Source: Billgrantia bachuensis (GTDB lineage Bacteria > Pseudomonadota > Gammaproteobacteria > Pseudomonadales > Halomonadaceae). Taken from it: DNA of 64,000 nucleotides. The stretch is from the NCBI RefSeq assembly GCF_011742165.1, contig NZ_JAAQTO010000030.1:1-64000 (forward strand). The letters are read 5' to 3'. Below the pieces are notes generated by a model. It ran no database searches. It saw nothing but the letters and a program-made list of their open reading frames with translations, and was not told where the DNA came from. Positions 27,971-36,454 of the stretch are shown here, in pieces (the stretch's first letter is position 1; each line of letters begins with the position of its first letter). Both the position numbers and the translations under genes were made by a program.

Positions 27971-28140
27971 CTATTGCTCCTGCTCCGTTGATGGCTAGTC
28001 TGGTCTTCCTGGCCACTCTCTTCATAATAGGGCCTGGTACATGGCTGCCAGTCAGCCGGGTCCGTTTTTACCTTATTCACCCTTTTCTGTTTCTGCGAGC
28101 GGCACCTGCCATTCGCGGCGTCAACGTATAGGCATGTTCG

Positions 28141-28860
28141 ATGCGCTTTCTACCGACCCTGGCCGCCTCCCTGCTGGTCACACTACCCACAGCCCTTTCC
28201 AGCACCGTCCACGCCGGTGATTTCCTGGCCCAGGCAGGCCTCTCTTACCCAGCCTCTTCGCCGTTGAGCCAGACCCTGACCCGCCTCGCGCCGGACGCCG
28301 ACCCGCAGGTGCTGGAGCTTGCCGCCAGCGCCCTGGCCTGCGCCGAGCCCGATGCCGAACGGCTGGCAGTGATCGACTTCTCGCGCCCTTCCACCGAGCC
28401 GCGCCTGTGGGTCTTCGATCTGGCGAAGGAGCGGCTGATGTTCGAGGAACTCGTCTCCCACGGCCGCGGCTCGGGCGATGCCGAGGCCACGCTATTCTCC
28501 AACACCCCCGAGAGCCACCAGTCGAGCCTGGGCCTGTTCCGCACCATGAACAGCTACTACGGCAGCAACGGCTACTCGCTGCGCCTGGAAGGGCTGGAAG
28601 ATGGCGTCAACGACCTGGCCTACCAGCGCGCCATCGTGATCCATGGCGCCGATTACGTCAGCGAATCCTTCATTCAGAAAACCGGCCGGCTGGGCCGTAG
28701 CCATGGTTGTCCGGCGGTACGCCAGGAAGTGACCTACCCGTTGATCGACAGTATCAAGGAGGATCATTACCTGTTCGCCTACTACCCCGACCCCGAGTGG
28801 CTGGAAAACTCCGCCTTCCTCAGTTGCGACCGGGCACCCACGCAGTTGGCCATGCACTGA
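28141..28860 (+). CDS. Murein L,D-transpeptidase catalytic domain family protein
   Basis: A 239-residue secreted protein with a signal peptide (residues 1-25, ending VHA). The YkuD-like core includes VIHGADYVS (catalytic histidine) and GRSHGCPAVRQEV (nucleophilic cysteine). It belongs to the compact group of catalytic-domain-only transpeptidases, with no peptidoglycan-binding module. It is divergent from the YcbB-type gene, giving two L,D-transpeptidase genes back to back. Whether it makes cross-links or acts as a hydrolase cannot be told from sequence. Confidence 0.87.
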   Translation: MRFLPTLAASLLVTLPTALSSTVHAGDFLAQAGLSYPASSPLSQTLTRLAPDADPQVLELAASALACAEPDAERLAVIDFSRPSTEPRLWVFDLAKERLMFEELVSHGRGSGDAEATLFSNTPESHQSSLGLFRTMNSYYGSNGYSLRLEGLEDGVNDLAYQRAIVIHGADYVSESFIQKTGRLGRSHGCPAVRQEVTYPLIDSIKEDHYLFAYYPDPEWLENSAFLSCDRAPTQLAMH

Positions 28861-29189
28861 GCCCTTCGTCATTCCTGTGCGCGACCTTGCGCACTTTCCT
28901 CTCGCCCCCTGCCGCTTTCGCAGCACCAGCAGGGGGCACTCTTCTGCGGCGCTGCACCATTCTTATCACGCCGCGTTCGCAGTCGGCCATTCCCGCCACC
29001 ACCCATCAGACCACAACTGAATGTTTTAAAAGAACAAGCCATCGGTGTGGCAAACAGGTTGCTTGATATAAATCAAATGCTGGGTAGGCGTGGACCAGGC
29101 TTCTCGAGGGAAGCACGAGTGCGTCAGACCTGACCTTCAACGGAGAAGGGCGAACTCACGTATCGGCAATCCGTACGAGGTCCTAGCCC
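28861..29189. other. Intergenic region upstream of narK-type gene
   Basis: This 329-bp gap has no credible gene. Its main feature is the FNR-type box at 29063-29076. No clear terminator for the preceding transpeptidase gene was found. Confidence 0.5.
29063..29076. promoter_or_regulatory. FNR/ANR box upstream of nitrate/nitrite transporter
   Basis: TTGATATAAATCAA is a perfect match to the FNR/ANR consensus TTGAT-N4-ATCAA. It is centred 120 bp before the transporter start codon. If it acts at -41.5, transcription would start near 29111. It predicts induction of the transporter at low oxygen. Confidence 0.85.
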
Positions 29190-30542
29190 ATGGAAATTCG
29201 CAACAAGGCGAACCGCATCCGCCTCCTGAGCCTGCGCACGCCACAGATGCGCGCCTTCCACTTCTCCTGGTTCGCCTTCCACCTCTGCTTTTTCGGCTGG
29301 TTCGGTATCGCCCCGCTGATGGCCATCGTGCGTGACGACCTGGGGCTGACCAAAACCCAGATCGGCAACACCATCATCGCCTCGGTGGCCATTACCATTG
29401 TGGTACGTCTGGTCATGGGTGTGCTCTGCGACCGAATCGGGCCGCGTAAGGCCTACACCTGGCTGCTGTGCCTGGGTTCGCTACCGGTGATGGGCATCGG
29501 CCTGGCCTCCAGCTTCGAGACCTTCTTCCTGGCGCGCCTGGCCATCGGCGCCATCGGCGCCTCCTTCGTCATCACTCAGTACCACACGTCGGTAATGTTC
29601 GCGCCCAACGTGGTCGGCACCGCCAATGCCACCTCGGCCGGCTGGGGCAACCTGGGTGGCGGCACTACGCAGATCCTGATGCCGCTGATCTTCTCGGGCA
29701 TCCTGATGCTCGGCGTCAACGAGGCGCTCGGCTGGCGCCTGGCGATGATCGTCCCCGGCGTGGTGCTGTTCTTCGCCGGTATCGGCTATTACCGGTTCAC
29801 CCAGGACGCTCCTGACGGCAACTTCGACGAGCTGCGCGCCCGCGGCGAACTCCCCGAAGCCAACGGCGAGCACGGCATGGGCGCGAGCTTCAAGGCCGCA
29901 GCCAAGGATATCCGCGTGTGGGCGCTGTTCGTGGTATACGCCGCCTGCTTCGGCGTCGAACTCACCATCAACAACATTGCCGCCATCTACTTCTTCGACA
30001 ACTTCGACCTGACGCTGGCCACCGCCGGCATGATCGCCGGCCTGTTCGGGCTGATGAACATCTTCGCCCGCACCCTGGGCGGTGTCTTCTCCGACCTGTT
30101 CGCGCGCAACGGCGGCCTCAAGGGTCGCGTGCGCTGGCTGTTCGTCGCCATGCTCTGCGAAGGCATAGCGCTGCTGTTCTTCTCGCAGATGCACGTGCTG
30201 ACGCTGGCCATCGGCATCATGCTGGTGTTCAGCCTGTTCGTGCAGATGGCCGAGGGAGCCACCTTCGGCGTGGTGCCCTTCATCAACAGGAAGGCGCTGG
30301 GGGCGGTGGCCGGGATCGTCGGCGCCGGCGGCAATGCCGGTGCCGTGGCGGCCGGCTTCCTGTTCCGCTCGGAGTCGCTCTCCTACCAGCAGGGGCTGTT
30401 CTATCTCGGCATCGCCGTGATAATCGCCTCGCTGTGTGCCCTGGTCGTGCGCTTCTCGCCCGAAGTCGAAGCCGAGGAAGCCAAGGCCTATACCGACGCG
30501 GTGGGCGAGGACACCGGCGCCGGTGCGCTGAGCTTGCGCTGA
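29190..30542 (+). CDS. narK: Nitrate/nitrite transporter, NarK-type MFS protein
   Basis: A 450-residue inner-membrane protein with 12 predicted helices. Typical NNP-family features are the conserved arginine in MGVLCDRIGPRKAYT, the glycine-rich helix signature GWGNLGGGTTQILMP and a second one GVVPFINRKALGAVAGIVGAGGNAGAVAAG. It imports nitrate and/or exchanges nitrite. It is monocistronic, downstream of a perfect FNR box and followed by a strong hairpin. No nitrate transporter lies inside the assimilatory cluster at 42-54 kb except NirC, so this protein may feed that pathway as well as serve anaerobic metabolism. Confidence 0.92.
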   Translation: MEIRNKANRIRLLSLRTPQMRAFHFSWFAFHLCFFGWFGIAPLMAIVRDDLGLTKTQIGNTIIASVAITIVVRLVMGVLCDRIGPRKAYTWLLCLGSLPVMGIGLASSFETFFLARLAIGAIGASFVITQYHTSVMFAPNVVGTANATSAGWGNLGGGTTQILMPLIFSGILMLGVNEALGWRLAMIVPGVVLFFAGIGYYRFTQDAPDGNFDELRARGELPEANGEHGMGASFKAAAKDIRVWALFVVYAACFGVELTINNIAAIYFFDNFDLTLATAGMIAGLFGLMNIFARTLGGVFSDLFARNGGLKGRVRWLFVAMLCEGIALLFFSQMHVLTLAIGIMLVFSLFVQMAEGATFGVVPFINRKALGAVAGIVGAGGNAGAVAAGFLFRSESLSYQQGLFYLGIAVIIASLCALVVRFSPEVEAEEAKAYTDAVGEDTGAGALSLR

Positions 30543-30552
30543 GACGAAAGCG

Positions 30553-30580
30553 CCCGGCAACCTGGTGCCAGGTTGCCGGG
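30553..30580 (+). terminator. Hairpin after narK
   Basis: CCCGGCAACCTGG and CCAGGTTGCCGGG form a perfect 13-bp stem with a two-base loop 11 bp after the narK stop. It has no T run, but the stem is very stable. Confidence 0.7.
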
Positions 30581-30605
30581 CCCGCCTTGATAGATCAGCG
30601 CCAGA

Positions 30606-30665
30606 ACAACGGCGCCTGCCCAGGTTCCCGTGACGATGTCATGCGAATCCGGGCAGGCGCCGTTC
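30606..30665 (-). terminator. Hairpin after the AtuA-like operon
   Basis: AACGGCGCCTGCCC pairs with GGGCAGGCGCCGTT across a loop of about 30 bases, immediately beyond the stop of the small AtuA-related gene at 30669. It is a likely terminator for the minus-strand operon, with partial function for narK read-through. Confidence 0.65.
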
Positions 30666-30668
30666 CTT

Positions 30669-31040
30669 TCAGCGGAGCACGTCTTCGACCACCATGCTCA
30701 TCCCCAGCAGCAGGAAGGAGAGCGTCTTGCCATGGCCATCCAGGTTGAGCGCACCGTTGACGCCGCCCTGCAGCACGTCATCGATCACCAGGTTCATGCC
30801 GGCAAGCCCCGGCATCAGGTAGCGGCGTACGCGGCTGGCGCCGCGGTGGGCAAACAGCGCCAACACCCGCTCCTCGGTGACCTGCTCCACCAGCGTCGCG
30901 TAATGATGCGGGTCGTAGGCAAACAGCGCCAGGTTGAGCCGGTCGCCCTTGTCGCCGGCGCGGGCGTGGGCCAGGCGATGCAGCGCCACCTCACGCCCAC
31001 CGGCCGTGCTTGCGGCCATGTTCGTTTCAGTGGGCGACAT
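30669..31040 (-). CDS. AtuA-related small protein (partner of AtuA-like protein)
   Basis: A 123-residue protein with the family pattern LAHARAGDKGDRLNLALFAY near residues 22-41 and LNLDGHGKTLSFLLLGM near the end. The same domain is fused to the C terminus of AtuA in some bacteria; here it is a separate gene overlapping the AtuA-like stop by 14 bp, with GGAGAG before the ATG. Its separate reading frame suggests the two proteins form a complex. The enzymatic activity is not known. Confidence 0.8.
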   Translation of the reverse strand: MSPTETNMAASTAGGREVALHRLAHARAGDKGDRLNLALFAYDPHHYATLVEQVTEERVLALFAHRGASRVRRYLMPGLAGMNLVIDDVLQGGVNGALNLDGHGKTLSFLLLGMSMVVEDVLR

Positions 31041-32445
31041 CGGCGTCTCTCCTCTCGTTGGCCATCTTCGTCTCGAAAAGAGTGGCATCGAACAGGGTGG
31101 CGAAGGCTTCCACGTCGCTGCGCTTGACCAGATAGGAAGCCGTGCATACGCGCCGCTGGAACTGGCGCCGCACCCCGCCGCCGCCGGCCGGGCCGGCGCA
31201 ATAGAGAGCCAGCAGTTCCTGGGTGGCGCGCTCCACCCAGCGCCGTTCGGAGTGCTCGACGGCCAGGCGCAGACGATAGTCGCCGCCGGCGCTCGCCGGC
31301 AGCGTGCGCTGCAGGTCGCCGACATCGCTGTCGAACACGCTGGCATGGCCGACGATGTCCAGCCGCGAGCGCAGCTCCACTGGAGCTCGGAACGTCAGCC
31401 GCTCGCGCAGCACCTCGGCGGCGAGCCGGGCCCTGGCCAGGGCGTTGGGCCCGGCGTAGGAGATCTCCGCCTCGCCCTGCCAGCCGCCTTCGTAGCAGAC
31501 GGTGGTCTTGAGCCGCTGCGGGGCCGGCTTGCCGCGGATGCCGGTCACCGCTACCCGGTCGGGGCCGAGCTCCTCCACCCGCACGGAGGAGAGATCCACC
31601 ACCACATCGGGGGTCAGGTAATTGGCCGGGTCGTGCACTTCGTAGAGCAGTTGCTCCTTGACCGTGCGCGCGGTGACCATGCCGCCGGTACCGGCGGGCT
31701 TGGTCACCACCAGGCGACCATCCTCCTCCACCTCGATGATCGGGTAGCCGACCCTTGCCAGGTCCGGCACCTCCTTGCAACCGGGGTCGGCGAAGTAGCC
31801 CCCGGTGACCTGGGCCCCGCACTCGCCCAGGTGGCCGGCCATCATGCCCGCTGCCAGGCGGTCCCAGTCGTTCCAGGCCCAGCCGAAGTGGTGCACCAGC
31901 GGCGCCAGGAACAGCGCCGGGTCGGCTACCCGACCGCTGACCACCACCTCGGCGCCGAGTTCGAGCGCCTCGACAAGGGGCGCCGCCCCCAGGTAGACGT
32001 TGGCCGAGATCAGCGCCTCCTCGCCGGGCAGCTCGCGGTTCTCCGCTTCCCAGCGCTGCAGCTCCAGCTCGCCGAGGCGCGCGCGGATGTCGTCGCCATG
32101 CACCCGGCCGATGCTGGCGCCCCCCCGCCCGGTGGTGGCGGCCAGTTCGGCCACCACGCGACAGGCGCCGTCCGGGTTGGCCGCGCCAAAGTTGCCGAGA
32201 ATCGCGATCCCGTGGCGCAGGCAGTCGTCGAGCACCGGCGCCAGCAGCTCCCCGAGCAGCGGCTCGTAGCCGGCCGCCGGGTCGTCGCGCATGGCGCGAT
32301 GGGCTGCCGCCAGGGTGCGCTCACCCAGGGTCTCGAAGAGCAAGGCGGCGGGCTGGCCGCGACGGATCAGCTCGGCTACCACCGGAATGGCCGCATCGGT
32401 GCGGTCGCCGGAGAATCCCGCCCCGCTTCCCAGCAGAAAGGTCAT
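31027..32445 (-). CDS. AtuA-like protein (DUF1446, acyclic terpene utilisation family)
   Basis: A 472-residue protein matching the AtuA/DUF1446 family: SGAGFSGDRTDAAIPV at the N terminus, NFGAANPDGACRVVAELA near residue 85, and DPALFLAPLVHHFGW and HLGECGAQVTGGYFADPG further on. AtuA is required for citronellol/geraniol breakdown in Pseudomonas but its reaction is undefined. None of the other atu or liu genes is present. Instead the gene overlaps a TAXI-TRAP permease by 4 bp and its small partner by 14 bp, suggesting metabolism of an imported carboxylate. Confidence 0.85.
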   Translation of the reverse strand: MTFLLGSGAGFSGDRTDAAIPVVAELIRRGQPAALLFETLGERTLAAAHRAMRDDPAAGYEPLLGELLAPVLDDCLRHGIAILGNFGAANPDGACRVVAELAATTGRGGASIGRVHGDDIRARLGELELQRWEAENRELPGEEALISANVYLGAAPLVEALELGAEVVVSGRVADPALFLAPLVHHFGWAWNDWDRLAAGMMAGHLGECGAQVTGGYFADPGCKEVPDLARVGYPIIEVEEDGRLVVTKPAGTGGMVTARTVKEQLLYEVHDPANYLTPDVVVDLSSVRVEELGPDRVAVTGIRGKPAPQRLKTTVCYEGGWQGEAEISYAGPNALARARLAAEVLRERLTFRAPVELRSRLDIVGHASVFDSDVGDLQRTLPASAGGDYRLRLAVEHSERRWVERATQELLALYCAGPAGGGGVRRQFQRRVCTASYLVKRSDVEAFATLFDATLFETKMANERRDADVAH

Positions 32446-34370
32446 GAGTGGGTCTCCTTGGCCGGTATGCCTTGAGCGTTCGGTGTCTTCTCGCCAAGCC
32501 TTCTCTCACCAGAAGAGGCCGCCACCAGGCGCTGGCGGCGCCGGGCGAAGAGCGCCACCAGCAGCAGCAACGCCCCGGCCGTGGTCAGCCAGCCGGGAAT
32601 GAGCGCCAGGCCCACCACCAGCACGAGCCCCGCCACGTCCAGAAGCCGGTTGCCGCTCATCGCCACCCGCGACATCAGCGCGGCGAAGGCGACCACGAAC
32701 ACTACGCCCTGGGAGCAGGCCAGCATGATATCCACGGCACTGCCGAAGCCGGCCAGGGCGGGGTAAATCAGCAGCAGGAAGGGAATGACGTAGATCGCCG
32801 CCGCCAGGCGCACCGCCTCGCCCGCCGCCGGCAGCCAGTTGGTACCGGCAATGCCCGCCGCGACGAAAACCGCCACGCACACCGGCGGCGTGATGACCGA
32901 GAGGGTGGCGAAGTAGAACACGAAGAGATGGGCGATCAGCGGCTCGACGCCGATGGTGGTGAGCGCCGGTGCCAGCACCGAGGCCACCAGCACGTAAGCC
33001 GCCGTGGTGGGAATGCCCATGCCCAGGATCAGGCACACGCCACCGACGATGAAGGCGACCAGGAACAGCGACTCGCCACCCACGTTGACGATCAGGCTGG
33101 CGAGCGTCACGCCGATGCCGGTCATGCCGATCATTGCCACCAGCATCTGCGCGCCGGCCAGCAGCACGCCGATGATCACCATGCCCTTGCCGGCATCGAT
33201 CAGCCCCGCCAGCAGCTTGCCGGCGATCTCGCGCAGCGGCCTGCGCGCCAGCAAGGCAAAGGGCACGAAGGTCAGCACCGTCATCAGGATGCCGTAGAAG
33301 GCCGCCATCTGGATCGAGCGTCCCGACAGCACGCCGTAGAAGAGCCCGCCCAGCGCCGCCAGGATCGGGATGATCCGCTCCGGGCGCAGTACATCCGGCC
33401 AGGTGGGCAGTTCATCGTCGGGCACCACCTGCAGGTTGCGGCGCTTGGCCACCAGATGAATGGTCATGAACACGCCGAGATAGAACAGGATGGCCGGCAG
33501 CAGTGCGGCGAGCGCGATGCGCAGGTAACTCTCGCCGAGGATCTCGGCCATGATGAAGGCCGCCGCGCCGAGGATCGGCGGGGCGATCTGGCCGCCGGTA
33601 GAAGCCACCGCCTCCACTCCCGAGGCGAAAGGCGCGGGATAATTGAGCCGCTTCATCATGGGAATGGTGAAATTGCCGGTGGTGGCCACGTTGGCCACGG
33701 CACTGCCGCTGACCATGCCGAACAGTCCCGAGGCCACGGTGGCGACCTTGGCCGCACCACCCGGCGAGCGACCGCTGATGCGCAGCGCCAGATCCATGAA
33801 GGTCTGGCCGCCGCCGGTATGCAGCAGCAGGCAGCCGAACAGCACGAAGGCGGCGATGGTGGTAGCGGCTACGCCGACCAGCATGCCCCACACGCCCAGG
33901 TCACCCAGGTAGAGCGTCTCGGTAATGAAAAAGAGGTCGAAGCCGCGATGCCCCAGCGGCCCGGGAATCGCCGCCCCAAGCCAGGCATAGGCTAGCCCCG
34001 CCAACACCAGCAGCGGGAATATCGCGCCGATGGCGCGCCGTGAGAGTTCCAGCACCGTAACCACCAGCACGCCGGTGAACAGCATGTCCTGCGGCGTGGC
34101 CCAAGGCAGCTCGACGAGAATCCGTTCATGGTTCATCGCCACGTAGCCGCAGGCCAGCACCGTGCCGACGGCCAGGCACAGGTCGACGGCCAGCCCCAGC
34201 GGCCGCCAGCGCCTGTCGGCACCCAGCGGATAGAGGGTCAGCCCCAGCAGGATCACCAGCGCGAGAAAGATGGCCCGCTGGATCAGGCTCTCGAAGGGGC
34301 CGGACGCCGAGGTGTAGAGGATCAGCCCGCCCAATGCGAGGGCCAGCAGCTTGGTCAGATTCTCGCGCAT
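32442..34370 (-). CDS. TRAP transporter fused permease (DctQM fusion, TAXI type)
   Basis: A 642-residue inner-membrane protein joining the small and large TRAP subunits in one chain. The N-terminal ~170 residues resemble DctQ, and the rest is DctM-like with GMVSGSAVANVATTGNFTIP and FVAFIVGGVCLILGMGIPTTAAYV-type stretches (GMGIPTTAAYVLVAS near residue 455). Fused permeases are characteristic of TAXI receptors, and one is encoded next at 34389. Its stop overlaps the AtuA-like ATG, tying transport to that enzyme. Confidence 0.93.
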   Translation of the reverse strand: MRENLTKLLALALGGLILYTSASGPFESLIQRAIFLALVILLGLTLYPLGADRRWRPLGLAVDLCLAVGTVLACGYVAMNHERILVELPWATPQDMLFTGVLVVTVLELSRRAIGAIFPLLVLAGLAYAWLGAAIPGPLGHRGFDLFFITETLYLGDLGVWGMLVGVAATTIAAFVLFGCLLLHTGGGQTFMDLALRISGRSPGGAAKVATVASGLFGMVSGSAVANVATTGNFTIPMMKRLNYPAPFASGVEAVASTGGQIAPPILGAAAFIMAEILGESYLRIALAALLPAILFYLGVFMTIHLVAKRRNLQVVPDDELPTWPDVLRPERIIPILAALGGLFYGVLSGRSIQMAAFYGILMTVLTFVPFALLARRPLREIAGKLLAGLIDAGKGMVIIGVLLAGAQMLVAMIGMTGIGVTLASLIVNVGGESLFLVAFIVGGVCLILGMGIPTTAAYVLVASVLAPALTTIGVEPLIAHLFVFYFATLSVITPPVCVAVFVAAGIAGTNWLPAAGEAVRLAAAIYVIPFLLLIYPALAGFGSAVDIMLACSQGVVFVVAFAALMSRVAMSGNRLLDVAGLVLVVGLALIPGWLTTAGALLLLVALFARRRQRLVAASSGERRLGEKTPNAQGIPAKETHS

Positions 34371-34388
34371 GGCAATCGCCTCCTGGCG

Positions 34389-35366
34389 TTACTCGACGGG
34401 CTGCAGGGCGTCGGGAATCTCCAGCCCCTGCTCCTCGAAGTAGCGTGCCGCACCGGCATGCAACGGCACGGTACCGACCTCCAGGGTCATCTGCGCCAGG
34501 TCCTCGTCGCGCACGGCCGAGAAGGCGTTGGCCTGCGGCTCGGGGTTCTCCATCACCGCCTTGACGATCTGGTAGGCGGTCTCTTCGTCGAGGTCCGGGT
34601 GCGCATGCACGGCAACGCCGAAAGCCCAGGTGGTATAGGCCGGAATGCCTTCGCCGGCGCCTTCGGGAATATCGACCACGGCCAAATCGGGCATCTCGGC
34701 ACGCAGGGTGTCGGCCTGCTCCTCGGAGAGCGACAGCACGTTGACCGGCGTGAAGGTAGCGATGTCCATTGTCGAGCCGTCGAGCTTGTTGCCGACCCCC
34801 GACTTGACGTAGCCCATGATGCGACCGTCCTTGATGGAATCGACCACGTCGGTGGTCGAACCGCGTACGTAGTCGGGCGAGATGCCGAGGGTCTCGAATA
34901 CCGCTTCGGTGGTGCTCTCGGTAGCCGAGCCGGTAATACCCGGATTGAAGCGCACGCCGTCGAGCTCCTCGAGGCTGGAGGCATCGGCATCATCGCGTAT
35001 CACCACGTTCTGGGGCGCCACGGTATAGACCCACAGCAGGCGGCTGTCGACCGGACGACCGTCGAAGTCCTGTTGCCCCGCATAGGCGTGGTAGCCGGTG
35101 TTGGTGGTCACCAGCCCCATGTCGATCTGATTGCGGCTCAGGCGGCGCAGGTTGTCGACGGTGGCCCCGGTTTCCGCCACCGAGGCGCTGACACCCTCGA
35201 CCTGGTTGTTGATGATCTGATTGACGGCGACGAAGTAACCGTAGTGGCTCGACGAGCTGGAGGTCGAGCCGATCAGCAGGCGCTCCTGGGCCTGTACGGC
35301 AGCGGCAGAAAGCAGGGTGGCGCTGGCCGCCACGGCGGCCAGCAGGGTCTTCATGGTTGGCTTCAT
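34389..35366 (-). CDS. TAXI family TRAP transporter solute-binding protein
   Basis: A 325-residue periplasmic receptor. Residues 1-26 are a signal peptide ending VQA. The TAXI hallmark is GSTSSSSSHYGYFVAVNQII at residues 33-52, followed by NNQVEGVSASVAETGATVDN. It is the first gene of a four-gene operon (receptor, fused permease, AtuA-like protein, small partner), opposite a LysR regulator. The ligand is unknown; known TAXI ligands include glutamate and other carboxylates. Confidence 0.93.
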   Translation of the reverse strand: MKPTMKTLLAAVAASATLLSAAAVQAQERLLIGSTSSSSSHYGYFVAVNQIINNQVEGVSASVAETGATVDNLRRLSRNQIDMGLVTTNTGYHAYAGQQDFDGRPVDSRLLWVYTVAPQNVVIRDDADASSLEELDGVRFNPGITGSATESTTEAVFETLGISPDYVRGSTTDVVDSIKDGRIMGYVKSGVGNKLDGSTMDIATFTPVNVLSLSEEQADTLRAEMPDLAVVDIPEGAGEGIPAYTTWAFGVAVHAHPDLDEETAYQIVKAVMENPEPQANAFSAVRDEDLAQMTLEVGTVPLHAGAARYFEEQGLEIPDALQPVE

Positions 35367-35498
35367 GAGTGGCTCCTTGGGCCCGGCTTGCGGGCTTGTT
35401 GTTGTCGTGTTGCAGGTGGAATGGCCTACGCAACCAGCATGGTGCGCCCCCTACGTTTTGTATATTGAATAGTTTTTAAATTGTGTTTTACTTTCTAA

Positions 35499-36398
35499 AT
35501 GAAACCCAGCATCAAGCAGCTGCGCGCCTTCGTCGCCGTGGCCCAGTCAAGCAGCCTGGCCGAGGCCAGCGAGCGCATCCACCTCTCTCAGCCGGCGATC
35601 TCCATCGCCCTGCGCAAGCTGGAGGAGGCCGTCGGCGGCGCGCTGTTCTCGCGCACCACGCGCCAGCTCACCCTGACCCCCGAGGGCGAAGCCTTCCTAC
35701 CGGTGGCGGTACGCCTGCTGCATGATTGGTCCGAAGCCTTCGACGACCTCGAGGAGCGCTTCTCCAAGCAGCGCGGCAAGGTCACCGTAGCCGCGCTGCC
35801 CACCCTGGCAGCGGGCCTGCTGCCCGGCATCATCGCCACCTTCCATGCCCGCCATCCACGCATCAACCTGAGCCTGCACGACGTGCTGGCCGAGCAGGTC
35901 AGCCAACTGGTGCGTGAGGGCCGTGCCGACCTGGGGCTCTCGGTGGCCCCCCACGATACCGAAGAGCTGGCTTTCGAACCGGTGCTGGTGGATCGCTACG
36001 TGGCGGTCTGTCCCAGCGGGCACCCGCTGCTGGAGCAGCAGAGCGTGCAATGGGCGCAGCTGGCCGGCCACCCCTTCATCGGCATCAATCGTCTCTCCAG
36101 CTCGCGCCAGGACATCGACCGCATCATGGCCGAGGTGGGCACCCCACTGGAGATCCTCTGCGACGCCAGCCAGATCGCTACCGTGGGTCGCATGGTGGCC
36201 GCCGGCCTCGGTATCAGCGTGCTGCCGCGGCTCAGCTTCCGCCAGATCGCCACCGACGGCATCGACTACCGGCCGCTGACGGCACCCGACGTGAGCCGCC
36301 CACTGGGCATCGTCATGCGTCGTCGGCATCCGCTCTCGGCCGCCGCCGCGGCGCTTCACGCCATGATCCAGGCGTCGGCCCTGAATCCAGGCGGCTAG
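35499..36398 (+). CDS. LysR-family transcriptional regulator of the AtuA-like/TAXI operon
   Basis: A 299-residue LysR protein with a standard winged helix-turn-helix (LRAFVAVAQSSSLAEASERI, then LSQPAISIALRKLEEAVG) and a LysR_substrate domain to the C terminus. It is divergent from the TAXI-TRAP operon across a 132-bp gap whose part at 35455-35495 is markedly AT-rich, a likely shared promoter and operator zone. It probably activates that operon in response to the transported acid. Confidence 0.92.
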   Translation: MKPSIKQLRAFVAVAQSSSLAEASERIHLSQPAISIALRKLEEAVGGALFSRTTRQLTLTPEGEAFLPVAVRLLHDWSEAFDDLEERFSKQRGKVTVAALPTLAAGLLPGIIATFHARHPRINLSLHDVLAEQVSQLVREGRADLGLSVAPHDTEELAFEPVLVDRYVAVCPSGHPLLEQQSVQWAQLAGHPFIGINRLSSSRQDIDRIMAEVGTPLEILCDASQIATVGRMVAAGLGISVLPRLSFRQIATDGIDYRPLTAPDVSRPLGIVMRRRHPLSAAAAALHAMIQASALNPGG

Positions 36399-36454
36399 CG
36401 TTTCGCAAGCGGCTATGCTGTGGGAAAACGACACCTTTCCTGCAGGAGCGGAAC

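Noticed and set aside
30934..33995. Long plus-strand frames opposite the AtuA-like and TRAP genes
   Set aside because: Compositional shadows; the minus strand encodes coherent, overlapping genes of known families.
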